Source of the DNA: Aequorivita sinensis
GTDB taxonomy: Bacteria; Bacteroidota; Bacteroidia; Flavobacteriales; Flavobacteriaceae
NCBI RefSeq assembly: GCF_006346335.1
Contig: NZ_VDMC01000006.1
Span: forward strand, 62,001-126,000
DNA: 64,000 nt
Direction of reading: 5' to 3'
Within the stretch, counting starts at the first letter, position 1; each line of letters begins with the position of its first letter. The position numbers and the translations under genes were made by a program. Below the pieces are notes generated by a model, which did no database searches, was not told the DNA's origin, and saw only the letters and a program-made list of their open reading frames with translations. Positions 25,092 to 33,332 of this stretch are shown piece by piece.

Positions 25092-28000
25092 ATGAGTGAA
25101 ATTCTAGGTATTATAAACAGACATAAATATATATTCTTAGAGTTAAAGAATGAATTTGAAGAGATTTACTTTTCAAAAGCAAGGTTTCTTAAAACAGATT
25201 ATATGTTTAGAAGTCTAATCGACAGGGTTAATACCAAAATTTCTAAAGACTTTGAAGTCAATTTACAAGACGAAGAATTTTATTTAGGTTTTATGTCAGG
25301 TAATGAAGGGTGCCTTGTGAATGACGATTACCTTATGACTTTTCTATATGACGAGAAAGTCCCTGGCGGAGATGATTATCCCTTCGTTGATTTCTATTTT
25401 TGGGAGGATTTAAAAAGTTTCAAAGTGTACAAAGAAAAGAGTGCTGGTTTACTTTCTTTACGATTGAATTATAGCTATGACAGAGGTACTACAATCATAT
25501 ATAATTCAAAATTTGGGGCTAATAGTTTTAAAGCATGTAAAAAAGTTGAAAACTTATTTAATGAAATATTGAATAAGCCAAGCACGATAAGCAAGCACAG
25601 GGATCATTTTGATTTATTAATTGAAGAAAGAGAATTTGAGAAAATTCTACAGGATTTAGAATGGTTTAAAAATAAATATTATAATAAATTTCCAATAGTA
25701 TATTTAATATACTATGAGTTTAAGGTTAAGGCGTTGATGGCTTTGGGTTTTGATAATGAGGCTTCTGCAGTAATAAATGATTATTTTGAATATAGCGATA
25801 GTCATAATAGAAGATATAATCCGTCTATCATTGATTTACAGGAAAAGTTAACAAATTCAAATATTCGAAACGTTGGGGGTTTTAATAATGAAGATGACTT
25901 TAAAGATATCATTTCTGAAGTTAAAGAAGATAATTACATAGATGATACGGAAAGAAATTCATCGAAAAGCAAAATAAAAGGCTCAGAACTGTCTAATGAA
26001 CTTGCAGAAGAGATAGATGAGGAAAACATAATTTTTAGTGAATATCAAATTGAACAGATAAAAAAAATGGGTATAAATATTAAATATAACACTTATTCTT
26101 ATGGTGTCGAAGTAGATAACTTTTTAAATCAAGGAAATGGTTTCGAACAATCAAAAAATGTAATTAGGACTAACCATGAATCCTCCCGTATTGAGAATTG
26201 GTTTTATAATTTCTTAGAGAAGTATCAAGAAGAATTAAACGAAGAGGAATTTAAAATAAACTTCACTTCAACAAAATATGAAATAGACATTGTAAATGAT
26301 ATTGTCCTAAAATTTAATAGGGACAGAGACTTAATGGTTGAATTAATTTCGAATGAAATTGATAAAACTAATTTAGTAACTGATTTTAAAGAAATTCTTA
26401 CTAAAATTAAAAATGAAAAACCAGATAACCGTGTTTTTCAATATTTTGAAAAGAATGATTTGTTTAGTCATCTAGATGAAATTGATAGTGCCGAAGTCCA
26501 AATAATTGTAGCAGCAACTATGAGTGCAGGTAAATCAACATTAATTAACGCTCTGTTAGGTGAAAGCTTAATGCCTAGCAAGAATGAGGCTTGTACAGCT
26601 GTTATATGCAAAATTAAGGATATTGACGGAAGAGAAGGGTTTAGCGCTGTAGTTAAAAATAATAATAACACTATAATTAGAAAAATAGATAATTTAGATG
26701 CAGAATCTTTAGTTGAAATAAATGAAGAAGGGAATAACGAGTTTCTTACTATTGAAATAGAAGGAGATATTAAAAACATCCCTTCTGAAAACATTCATGC
26801 CGTTCTTGTAGATACCCCTGGGGCGAATAATTCCCAAAACGAAGAGCATAAAAAGGTAACTTATAATTATATTAAAGATAGCGAACATAAACCTTTGGTC
26901 TTATATGTTTTAAACGCTACAGCTCTTAAAATAAACGATGATCAAAAAGTGTTACAGGAGATTGCTGAATTTATTAAAAATAAAGCAGGTACAACTCAAG
27001 ATAGATTTGTCTTCGTTTTAAATAAAATTGATGATTTCGACCATGAAAAAGAATCTCTTGAAGATATAATTAAATCAACACAAGAATACTTAACCAATAC
27101 TATCGGTATAGAAAATCCAAAAATCTTTCCGATTTCTGCTGAATTTGCTCGTTTAGCGCTTTTAGAGCAATCTAATCATAAACTTACTAGAAAGGAAAAG
27201 TCTAAGCTCAATGATTTTCGGGAAACTTTTTTTCCAAATTATGATGATGACTATAATGGAATTGACACCATTAAATATACCCCTATCTTAGAAAGAGATA
27301 AACAAATTCTGATAGAAGAATTAAACAGTACGGATGAGTTAAAGGAGAGTTTACACCGCTCTGGAATTTCTGCTCTTCAATTATACATTAAAAACTACAT
27401 TGAAAATGTCCATGAGATTGAGTTAGGCCATGATTTGCTTAAGGATTTACCATCTCACTTTAATATTTTAAGAGATGATATAAAAGGTTTGTCAGATAAG
27501 CAAAAAAAACAAATTGAAAACGACATTAAAAAAATACTCGACTCTAAAGAACTTTTGAGTAAAAAGCTTAGTCATACAGATGAGAAGTTAGCTTCGATAA
27601 ATACTGTACCAAGTGTAATCGATAATTTAAGAAAACGAGTAAATAGAGATTTTTTAGCACTTCACTCAAATTTTAAAGAGAAGAAAGCCACTAAAACACA
27701 AGCTCTTAATGCACAGAGAACAGCTAGCTCAACCATTAGCAATCTTAAGATTAGTTTAGAAACCAGTATTAATAATGAAATTGAAGAGCATTTAAAAAAA
27801 AAATGGGAAGAGATAATCAATATTATTAATAAAGATTTTAAGGAATATTTAAATGAAATGAATCTCTCGGTGAAAACGACCAATATTATTTCAAATAATT
27901 TTAACATTACATTAAGCTCTCACTCCATAAATTCAGTAAAAAGAACTGTTGCTGAAAAAGTAGGAGAAGAAGAGATAAGTACATCTAAATGGTACAATCC

Positions 28001-28331
28001 CTTTAGTTGGGGAACTGTTGAAATTAAAGGGATATTTCAAGACAAAGAATATTATGACTTGCCTAAACTTTACGAAAGCATGGGGGTTGCTAAATTAAAG
28101 GTGAATTTTGAAAGTAATCTTTTTCAGGTTCGAGAAGATTATAAATCAAATGTTAACAGTCGGATATCTGTGGGTAAAGGTTTCATTGCAAGTTTGGAAA
28201 AAAACATTTTGGAAGATACAAGAAAAAACTTATCAAGATTACAACTTCAAAAAACTGAAATAAACGAGGCTTCTGAAAAAACTATAAAGACCTTAGAAAC
28301 ATATTTAACTTTAATAGAAAGACATAAATAA
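25092..28331 (+). CDS. Dynamin-family large GTPase
   Basis: 1079 residues. The GTPase core is in the middle: G1 AATMSAGKSTLIN (about 473-486), switch Thr in NEACTAV, G3 VDTPGANN (about 572-579) and G4 VLNKIDDF (about 643-650). The 470-residue N-terminal region is unrecognised, partly acidic (DERNSSKSK-type linker near 290), and could be a sensor. The C-terminal third is long coiled helices (about 800-1079) with KWYNPFSWG near 970, a motif seen in bacterial dynamin-like proteins before the paddle. There is no obvious membrane helix; the next gene encodes a single C-terminal anchor. Bacterial dynamins remodel membranes, and some act in phage defence. Second gene of the WYL-controlled operon. 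Confidence 0.85.
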   Translation: MSEILGIINRHKYIFLELKNEFEEIYFSKARFLKTDYMFRSLIDRVNTKISKDFEVNLQDEEFYLGFMSGNEGCLVNDDYLMTFLYDEKVPGGDDYPFVDFYFWEDLKSFKVYKEKSAGLLSLRLNYSYDRGTTIIYNSKFGANSFKACKKVENLFNEILNKPSTISKHRDHFDLLIEEREFEKILQDLEWFKNKYYNKFPIVYLIYYEFKVKALMALGFDNEASAVINDYFEYSDSHNRRYNPSIIDLQEKLTNSNIRNVGGFNNEDDFKDIISEVKEDNYIDDTERNSSKSKIKGSELSNELAEEIDEENIIFSEYQIEQIKKMGINIKYNTYSYGVEVDNFLNQGNGFEQSKNVIRTNHESSRIENWFYNFLEKYQEELNEEEFKINFTSTKYEIDIVNDIVLKFNRDRDLMVELISNEIDKTNLVTDFKEILTKIKNEKPDNRVFQYFEKNDLFSHLDEIDSAEVQIIVAATMSAGKSTLINALLGESLMPSKNEACTAVICKIKDIDGREGFSAVVKNNNNTIIRKIDNLDAESLVEINEEGNNEFLTIEIEGDIKNIPSENIHAVLVDTPGANNSQNEEHKKVTYNYIKDSEHKPLVLYVLNATALKINDDQKVLQEIAEFIKNKAGTTQDRFVFVLNKIDDFDHEKESLEDIIKSTQEYLTNTIGIENPKIFPISAEFARLALLEQSNHKLTRKEKSKLNDFRETFFPNYDDDYNGIDTIKYTPILERDKQILIEELNSTDELKESLHRSGISALQLYIKNYIENVHEIELGHDLLKDLPSHFNILRDDIKGLSDKQKKQIENDIKKILDSKELLSKKLSHTDEKLASINTVPSVIDNLRKRVNRDFLALHSNFKEKKATKTQALNAQRTASSTISNLKISLETSINNEIEEHLKKKWEEIINIINKDFKEYLNEMNLSVKTTNIISNNFNITLSSHSINSVKRTVAEKVGEEEISTSKWYNPFSWGTVEIKGIFQDKEYYDLPKLYESMGVAKLKVNFESNLFQVREDYKSNVNSRISVGKGFIASLEKNILEDTRKNLSRLQLQKTEINEASEKTIKTLETYLTLIERHK

Positions 28332-28334
28332 ATT

Positions 28335-28781
28335 ATGGAATTTAAGAATTACACGTCCTTCGTAAATGGAGTAAGAGAAAATGACTTACAAATGGTAAAG
28401 TCGCAGTTAGCAGAAATGATTATGTTATTTCAAGGTGAAAAAGCTAAAATAATGGAAGCTGTTGAATATGCTAAAAACAACTCTTCCTTTAAATTTGAAA
28501 ACCATTTAGAAACAACAACAGCAATGGATAAAACGTCCAATAGCGATATGTTTTATACTGAGATTTCAGAATTACAAACTAACTTTTCTAAAGAACGTTT
28601 TTTAGAAGTTATTAGACTGTATCCTTTAATGGTTGAGCAAGATAATTTTTTCAATAAGGGAAATGATAAAAATGAAATAGATAGTGAAGTCGAGAAAAGT
28701 TCTAAAATAACAAAGACCCAATTGCTTATTGGAGCAGGTGTTATAATAGGAGGAATAATATTATATAAATTTTTAAAATAA
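28335..28781 (+). CDS. Tail-anchored small protein of the island operon
   Basis: 148 residues: a helical, charged cytoplasmic part (about 1-120) and one C-terminal membrane helix, TQLLIGAGVIIGGIILYKFLK (about 127-147), with a GxxxxGG face. The gene starts 3 bases after the GTPase stop and its stop abuts the next start (TAAATG), so translation is probably coupled. I do not recognise the family. Its likely job, inferred only from position and topology, is to tether the GTPase or ATPase to the inner membrane. Confidence 0.65.
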   Translation: MEFKNYTSFVNGVRENDLQMVKSQLAEMIMLFQGEKAKIMEAVEYAKNNSSFKFENHLETTTAMDKTSNSDMFYTEISELQTNFSKERFLEVIRLYPLMVEQDNFFNKGNDKNEIDSEVEKSSKITKTQLLIGAGVIIGGIILYKFLK

Positions 28782-31700
28782 ATGAGTTATACTAAAGATT
28801 TGAACAAGAATAATGGAACACAGGTTATTAGTCAAGTTAGTGATTTTGATGCCTCTTTAATTCTTCTTACACGAGAATACCTTCTGGATAAAAATTTTGA
28901 TATTATTAACTCCGATAACGAGAAGGTTGTCTTAAATTCAAGTATTCGGTTTCTTCTTTTGGATAAATTTGTCTACGAAAAAGATATTAAAATAACCGAT
29001 AAATTGTTGTCTGTCTATAGTGCACTTTATTCTACAAATACATCATTTATTTTAAAATTAGTTTCTAATGGTGAAAAATGTGATTTTTATATTGGTATAA
29101 AAAAAGAAAATGATGCAGCTAAAGGTTTAAAAATACTAAAAGGAGCTATGGAAGGGAATTTTCCTGGGACCACTTTCACAAAAAAATCTTTGTCAAATTC
29201 AGAAATTGAAAAATTACAGGAAACTATGTTTAATTTTGCCGATGAGGTTTCTTGTGCATTAGGAGTAGCTACTTTAAAGAATAAAGAAGAGGAAGATTTC
29301 TTTCAAGGTATTGAAAATCTAATTATTGCTATGCAGGGTAAAGAGTTTTCAGCGTTGTTTTTAGCAGAACCCATAGCCTCTAAACATATTGAAGATGCTA
29401 AGAGTTTATATGAAGACATATACACTCGATTACACCCTCTAAAGGAACAAACAATTAATTTAAGTTCTAATGAATCGATTGCTGTTACAGAAGGAATTAC
29501 AAAAACAGTAGGATCTTCTTTTTCGACAACAGAGTCAACTTCTGAAACGAATTCAATATCTAAAGGTGTTAGTAAATCAGAATCAGAAAACAGAAACCCA
29601 TGGTTTGGACGTAAAATGATAAGTTCTTTTGTTGGTACGGCAGCAGTTAAATCTAAAACTGGTTCGAGTACTAACGGAACTTCTGAAAATAAAACGGCAT
29701 CAAAAGCCCAGACGCTTGGTAAAACTTTTGGTCTGACAGAGAATATCGCTATTTCAGATTCTGAGTCAAAAACAGAAGGATCTAGTGAAAGTTGTCAATT
29801 TATTATTCAGGATAAGAAAATTGTTAATATTTTAGAGAAATTAGACCTACAGTTTGATCGTTTTAAAAAGGGAGAAAGCTTAGGGTTATGGAATGTAGGA
29901 ACATTTTTCTTTTCTAAAGAGCAACAAAATAGTATTGTTGCTGCAAATATATATAGTGGACTAATTAAAGGGAATGATACTGGGGTAGAAAAATCTGTTG
30001 TTCATACGTTTACATTACAACAAGATAGGATGAGTCATACTAATATAATAAATGCATTAAAAAACTATAACCTACCTTCAATTAAAGCAAAAATTTCTAA
30101 TTCAGAAAACACAATAAAATTAGCAACAATAATAAATACAAATGAACTATGCATTCAGGCTTCATTGCCACATAAAGCATTTGTTGGTTTAGACGTGGTT
30201 GAGACTGCTCCTTTTGGGAATAATATTAAGCATACGGGAGCCAATACAATTTCTGTTGGACATTTATACAATTACGAAAAAGAGTTTCCTTTGGAGTTTT
30301 CTTTAGATTTAGAAAAATTTACAGGACATATTTTTATAACAGGAAGTACTGGTTCTGGAAAGTCTAATATAACCTATAATTTAATTGAAAATTTAATTAA
30401 GAAGCAAATTAAATTTATGGTTATTGAACCAGCTAAAGGAGAATATAAAAATGTATTTGGAAATAGAAGCGAAGTAACAGTTTATGGCACTAACCCGAAC
30501 TATTCGCAAGTGTTAAAAATTAATCCTTTTACATTTCCTGAAGAAATTCATATATACGAACATATAGATCGACTTATAGAAATTTTGAATGCATCCTGGC
30601 CTATGTATGCTGCAATGCCTGCAATATTAAAAGAGGCTGTAGAAAAAGTTTATGAAAGTAAAGGTTGGGATCTGAAAACTTCTGAAAATTTAGCAGGAAA
30701 AGAAATTTACCCTACATTTAAAGACTTGGCGGCATTATTGCCAAAATTAATTGCAAATAGTGGTTATTCTCAAGAAATGATTTCTAATTACTCTGGTGCT
30801 TTGGTAACCAGAGTAAAGAGCATGACAAATGGTATTTTTCAATTAATCTTTACTGAAGAAGAAATCGCTTCCGAGGAGCTATTTAATAGAAATACAGTTA
30901 TTGATTTGTCTAGAGTAGCTTCATCTGAAACAAAATCTCTAATTATGGGAATTATGTTTATGAAGCTTCAAGAATATAGGATGTCCACAGCTACAGAAGC
31001 GAATACAAAATTAAAGCATGTTACCATAATTGAAGAAGCACATAATTTATTGAAGAATACAAGTACGGAACAAGGTCAAGAAAGTGCAAATTTACAAGGC
31101 AAATCAGTCGAAATGATATCAAATGCAATTGCCGAGATGAGAACTTATGGTCAAGGATTTATTTTAGCAGATCAAGCACCGGGATTATTAGATCCTTCTG
31201 TAATAAGAAATACGAATACGAAGATATGTTTACGATTACCATCACAAGAAGATAGAGAATTAGTGGGAAAATCCATGAATTTAAATGATGACCAAATTAA
31301 TGAGTTAGCAAAGTTAAAAACTGGAGTTGCTGCCATTTATCAAAATGATTGGCAAGAAGCTGTGCTGTGTAAGTTTAATTTTCACGAAAACACTAATCAA
31401 GAATACGATTATATATACCATTATCATGAGAAAAGAGAAATGGTCAATTTTCTAGCTAATCAATTAATAGAAAGCTTTGAAGAGAATTCTTTAAATAAAG
31501 TGAGACTACAAGAGGCTATAAAACTTAAAAAATATTATTCAGTATCAAATAGACTTCTCTATAGTAAACTAGATAAAGATTTTATAGAAAGCCAGTTATG
31601 TGAACTTTTAGATATTGATTCGATTTTGACAATGACGATAATTATGAATGAAGCCAATGAACCCTCTTCTTATAGAGATCTTATTACCTACAAACAACTA

Positions 31701-31862
31701 TTGTCTAACAAATGGGGATTAGATATTAAAAGCCAAAACTTCATGAGGATTGTAGAGTTAACCTTAGCGCATACAGCAAAAAAACATGATTGTTGTTTAC
31801 CTATTTTACAAGCTCATTTTTCAGACGTTAAGAATAGAAAATTAATAAATAAAGCAAATTAG
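28782..31862 (+). CDS. HerA/DUF87-type ATP-binding protein with Ser/Thr-rich insertion
   Basis: 1026 residues. Residues 1-220 are an unrecognised N-terminal domain. About 225-345 is a striking Ser/Thr/Glu-rich low-complexity stretch (SSFSTTESTSETNSISKGV, SGSSTNGTSENKT). The ATPase follows: Walker A TGSTGSGKSN (about 519-528), VIEPAKGEYKN, Walker B region VTIIEEAHNLL (about 745-755), then ILADQAPGLLDPSVIRNTNTKICLRL (about 793-818), typical of HerA/VirB4-like hexameric translocases. It would pump DNA or protein using ATP. It is encoded between a membrane-anchored protein and a putative HNH nuclease, resembling other systems that pair HerA ATPases with nuclease or NAD-consuming effectors. Confidence 0.85.
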   Translation: MSYTKDLNKNNGTQVISQVSDFDASLILLTREYLLDKNFDIINSDNEKVVLNSSIRFLLLDKFVYEKDIKITDKLLSVYSALYSTNTSFILKLVSNGEKCDFYIGIKKENDAAKGLKILKGAMEGNFPGTTFTKKSLSNSEIEKLQETMFNFADEVSCALGVATLKNKEEEDFFQGIENLIIAMQGKEFSALFLAEPIASKHIEDAKSLYEDIYTRLHPLKEQTINLSSNESIAVTEGITKTVGSSFSTTESTSETNSISKGVSKSESENRNPWFGRKMISSFVGTAAVKSKTGSSTNGTSENKTASKAQTLGKTFGLTENIAISDSESKTEGSSESCQFIIQDKKIVNILEKLDLQFDRFKKGESLGLWNVGTFFFSKEQQNSIVAANIYSGLIKGNDTGVEKSVVHTFTLQQDRMSHTNIINALKNYNLPSIKAKISNSENTIKLATIINTNELCIQASLPHKAFVGLDVVETAPFGNNIKHTGANTISVGHLYNYEKEFPLEFSLDLEKFTGHIFITGSTGSGKSNITYNLIENLIKKQIKFMVIEPAKGEYKNVFGNRSEVTVYGTNPNYSQVLKINPFTFPEEIHIYEHIDRLIEILNASWPMYAAMPAILKEAVEKVYESKGWDLKTSENLAGKEIYPTFKDLAALLPKLIANSGYSQEMISNYSGALVTRVKSMTNGIFQLIFTEEEIASEELFNRNTVIDLSRVASSETKSLIMGIMFMKLQEYRMSTATEANTKLKHVTIIEEAHNLLKNTSTEQGQESANLQGKSVEMISNAIAEMRTYGQGFILADQAPGLLDPSVIRNTNTKICLRLPSQEDRELVGKSMNLNDDQINELAKLKTGVAAIYQNDWQEAVLCKFNFHENTNQEYDYIYHYHEKREMVNFLANQLIESFEENSLNKVRLQEAIKLKKYYSVSNRLLYSKLDKDFIESQLCELLDIDSILTMTIIMNEANEPSSYRDLITYKQLLSNKWGLDIKSQNFMRIVELTLAHTAKKHDCCLPILQAHFSDVKNRKLINKAN

Positions 31863-31865
31863 ACT

Positions 31866-32756
31866 ATGGCTTTACCAGCAGGAGTAGTAGCAGCGAAACA
31901 ATTTATCCAAGGGGTTCAAGAGGTTGCAAAAGAAGGAGCCAAAAACTTGAGCTCCTTAAAAGAGGGTGTCGATAAGTTCAAAAATCTAAAAGAACAATCT
32001 TCTACTAAAGAAGGTTTGAATTCATTATCTAAGTTGCCTGAAAATGTAGAAAATTTTGATCAATTAAAAGAATCTTCCACGCAAATCAATGATCTTGAAA
32101 ACAAATTTGAAAATGATAAATTAAGCAAAGTAGAGTTATCAAAAATGTCGGAGTCATTGGCTAATAAGGTTGAAGAGTTGACAAATCAAATGAATAAATT
32201 AGAATCAACCTTTTCGCCTGAAGCTGAAGAAGTGGGACTGATGAAAAATTCATTGGAAAGAGCTAAAGATCTAAAATCAAAGGTAGATTATTCCTTTGAT
32301 TCCGACAATCTTAATATTGATCCAAATCGACCTTATAACCGATATGAAATTAATAAGAAATTTAACCAAGTAAAATCTCAAATGCATCAAGAAGCTATAG
32401 AGAGAGGTGGAGATGGTAGAGCTCTACATAAGGATTGTTATACCGATGAAACTTTACGTGGAGGCGATAGATATGATTATGAACATGAACGTTCCTCCGA
32501 AGAAGTATTTATGAAATATCGTGATATATTAACAAATGATGAGATAGCAGAAGTGGTTAATTGCCCAGAAAACGTAGGCGTGACTTTACGTAGTATTAAT
32601 CAATCCAAGGGGAAAATGAAAATGGAGGATTGGATGGGAAAATCTGATAATATTTCTAAGTATAATATTAATAAAACTTTAACGGAAAAATCCCTGTCAA
32701 TTGCAGACACAGGAATTCAAAATAAGGTAAATGAAATATTGTCAACTAGGGAATAG
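31866..32756 (+). CDS. Putative HNH-type nuclease effector with helical N-terminal domain
   Basis: 296 residues. The N-terminal 150 are Lys/Glu/Leu-rich coiled-coil sequence after a short hydrophobic start (MALPAGVVAAKQFIQGV). Residues about 195-252 read as an HNH fold: DYEHERSSEEVF (His of the catalytic pair), an intervening helix, then PENVGVTLRSINQSKGK, which matches the N...(T)...N..K ending of HNH nucleases (HNN variant). No zinc-knuckle CxxC pairs are present. The gene is last in the operon, 3 bases after the ATPase, the position expected for an effector. The nuclease call is motif-based and moderate; structure prediction would settle it. Confidence 0.6.
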   Translation: MALPAGVVAAKQFIQGVQEVAKEGAKNLSSLKEGVDKFKNLKEQSSTKEGLNSLSKLPENVENFDQLKESSTQINDLENKFENDKLSKVELSKMSESLANKVEELTNQMNKLESTFSPEAEEVGLMKNSLERAKDLKSKVDYSFDSDNLNIDPNRPYNRYEINKKFNQVKSQMHQEAIERGGDGRALHKDCYTDETLRGGDRYDYEHERSSEEVFMKYRDILTNDEIAEVVNCPENVGVTLRSINQSKGKMKMEDWMGKSDNISKYNINKTLTEKSLSIADTGIQNKVNEILSTRE

Positions 32757-32804
32757 ACAATGATCGAGATAGATTTTAGGGTTGCTTAAATCAATGGTAA
32801 AATT

Positions 32805-32833
32805 AAACCCCAAAGCCTCCAACTTCAGGGTTT
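32805..32833. terminator. Likely bidirectional terminator between island operon and peptide genes
   Basis: AAACCCCAAAG and CTTCAGGGTTT form an imperfect stem with flanking A/T runs, placed between the convergent nuclease and peptide genes. Confidence 0.45.
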
Positions 32834-32843
32834 AAAATCAAAC

Positions 32844-33014
32844 TTAAGCTTTTGCTTTGGCAACAGCATAACCAAGGCAAGCCACTCCAGCTCCAATAGC
32901 TATTGGGATGGCAAAAGCAATTCCTGCAGAAGCAGCAATTAGGGCGCCAACGCCGGCACCAGCAGCACCAATGGCTGCTACTATTCCGGTTTCAGTTGTT
33001 TTTTCGTCTTTCAT
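32844..33014 (-). CDS. 56-residue glycine-zipper hydrophobic peptide
   Basis: Too short for usual gene calling but convincing: ATG at 33014, 56 codons, TAA at 32846-32844. A charged start (MKDEKTTETG) is followed by about 40 residues of Gly/Ala/Ile with GxxxG spacing (AAIGAAGAGVGALIAASAG, IPIAIGAGVACLGYA) and a basic end (AKAKA). It would insert in a membrane, as do pore-forming bacteriocins and small toxic effectors. It lies 69 bases after a second 56-codon gene and shares its promoter, which carries the same operator as the five-gene operon. An antimicrobial or suicide-effector role is an inference. Confidence 0.6.
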   Translation of the reverse strand: MKDEKTTETGIVAAIGAAGAGVGALIAASAGIAFAIPIAIGAGVACLGYAVAKAKA

Positions 33015-33083
33015 AATATTGTAGTTTTATAATTTGCTTACTCGATTTTTTGAATTGGTCTTTCAGCTAATACCAATTGTTAA

Positions 33084-33254
33084 TCAATCATTCACAGAAC
33101 GCAGAAACCCAGCCACCGCCATAGTTAAGCCTACAGTTACAAGCGTTACGGTAACTTTGTCTTGGCCAGAAATCTCAGCGATTTCTTTTGAGGTGTTCAT
33201 GCTACTTTGTACTAAGCGGCTTAGTTGATCTAATTGTGTTTTTTCTAAATCCAT
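33084..33254 (-). CDS. 56-residue amphipathic/membrane peptide
   Basis: ATG at 33254, 56 codons, TGA at 33086-33084. A soluble amphipathic half (MDLEKTQLDQLSRLVQSSMN, then TSKEIAEISGQ) precedes a hydrophobic segment, VTVTLVTVGLTMAVAGF, and a polar tail LRSVND. It starts about 25 bases after a perfect TAACTTTG -7 box and is the first gene of the two-peptide operon divergent from the WYL regulator. Equal length and tandem arrangement with the next peptide recall two-component peptide toxins, but no family is recognised. An overlapping plus-strand frame is a shadow. Confidence 0.6.
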   Translation of the reverse strand: MDLEKTQLDQLSRLVQSSMNTSKEIAEISGQDKVTVTLVTVGLTMAVAGFLRSVND

Positions 33255-33279
33255 AATGCACTGTTTTAATTGTTTAATA

Positions 33280-33314
33280 CAAAGTTAACACGTAGCTTTC
33301 CCGGATAGTGGGAA
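33280..33314 (-). promoter_or_regulatory. Operator and promoter of the two-peptide operon, next to the WYL gene
   Basis: Read on the minus strand, TTCCCACTATCCGGGAA (33314-33298) precedes TAACTTTG (33287-33280), with centres 22.5 bp apart. It matches the island-operon operator at 14 of 17 bases in the same orientation and at the same promoter position. It also lies 19 bases upstream of the WYL ATG, so it could autoregulate that gene. Confidence 0.72.
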
Positions 33315-33332
33315 GTTTAAAAATGTAGCGGT

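Noticed and set aside
33034-33228. Plus-strand 64-codon frame
   Set aside because: Antisense to the 56-codon peptide gene at 33084-33254, which has a promoter, operator and sensible composition.
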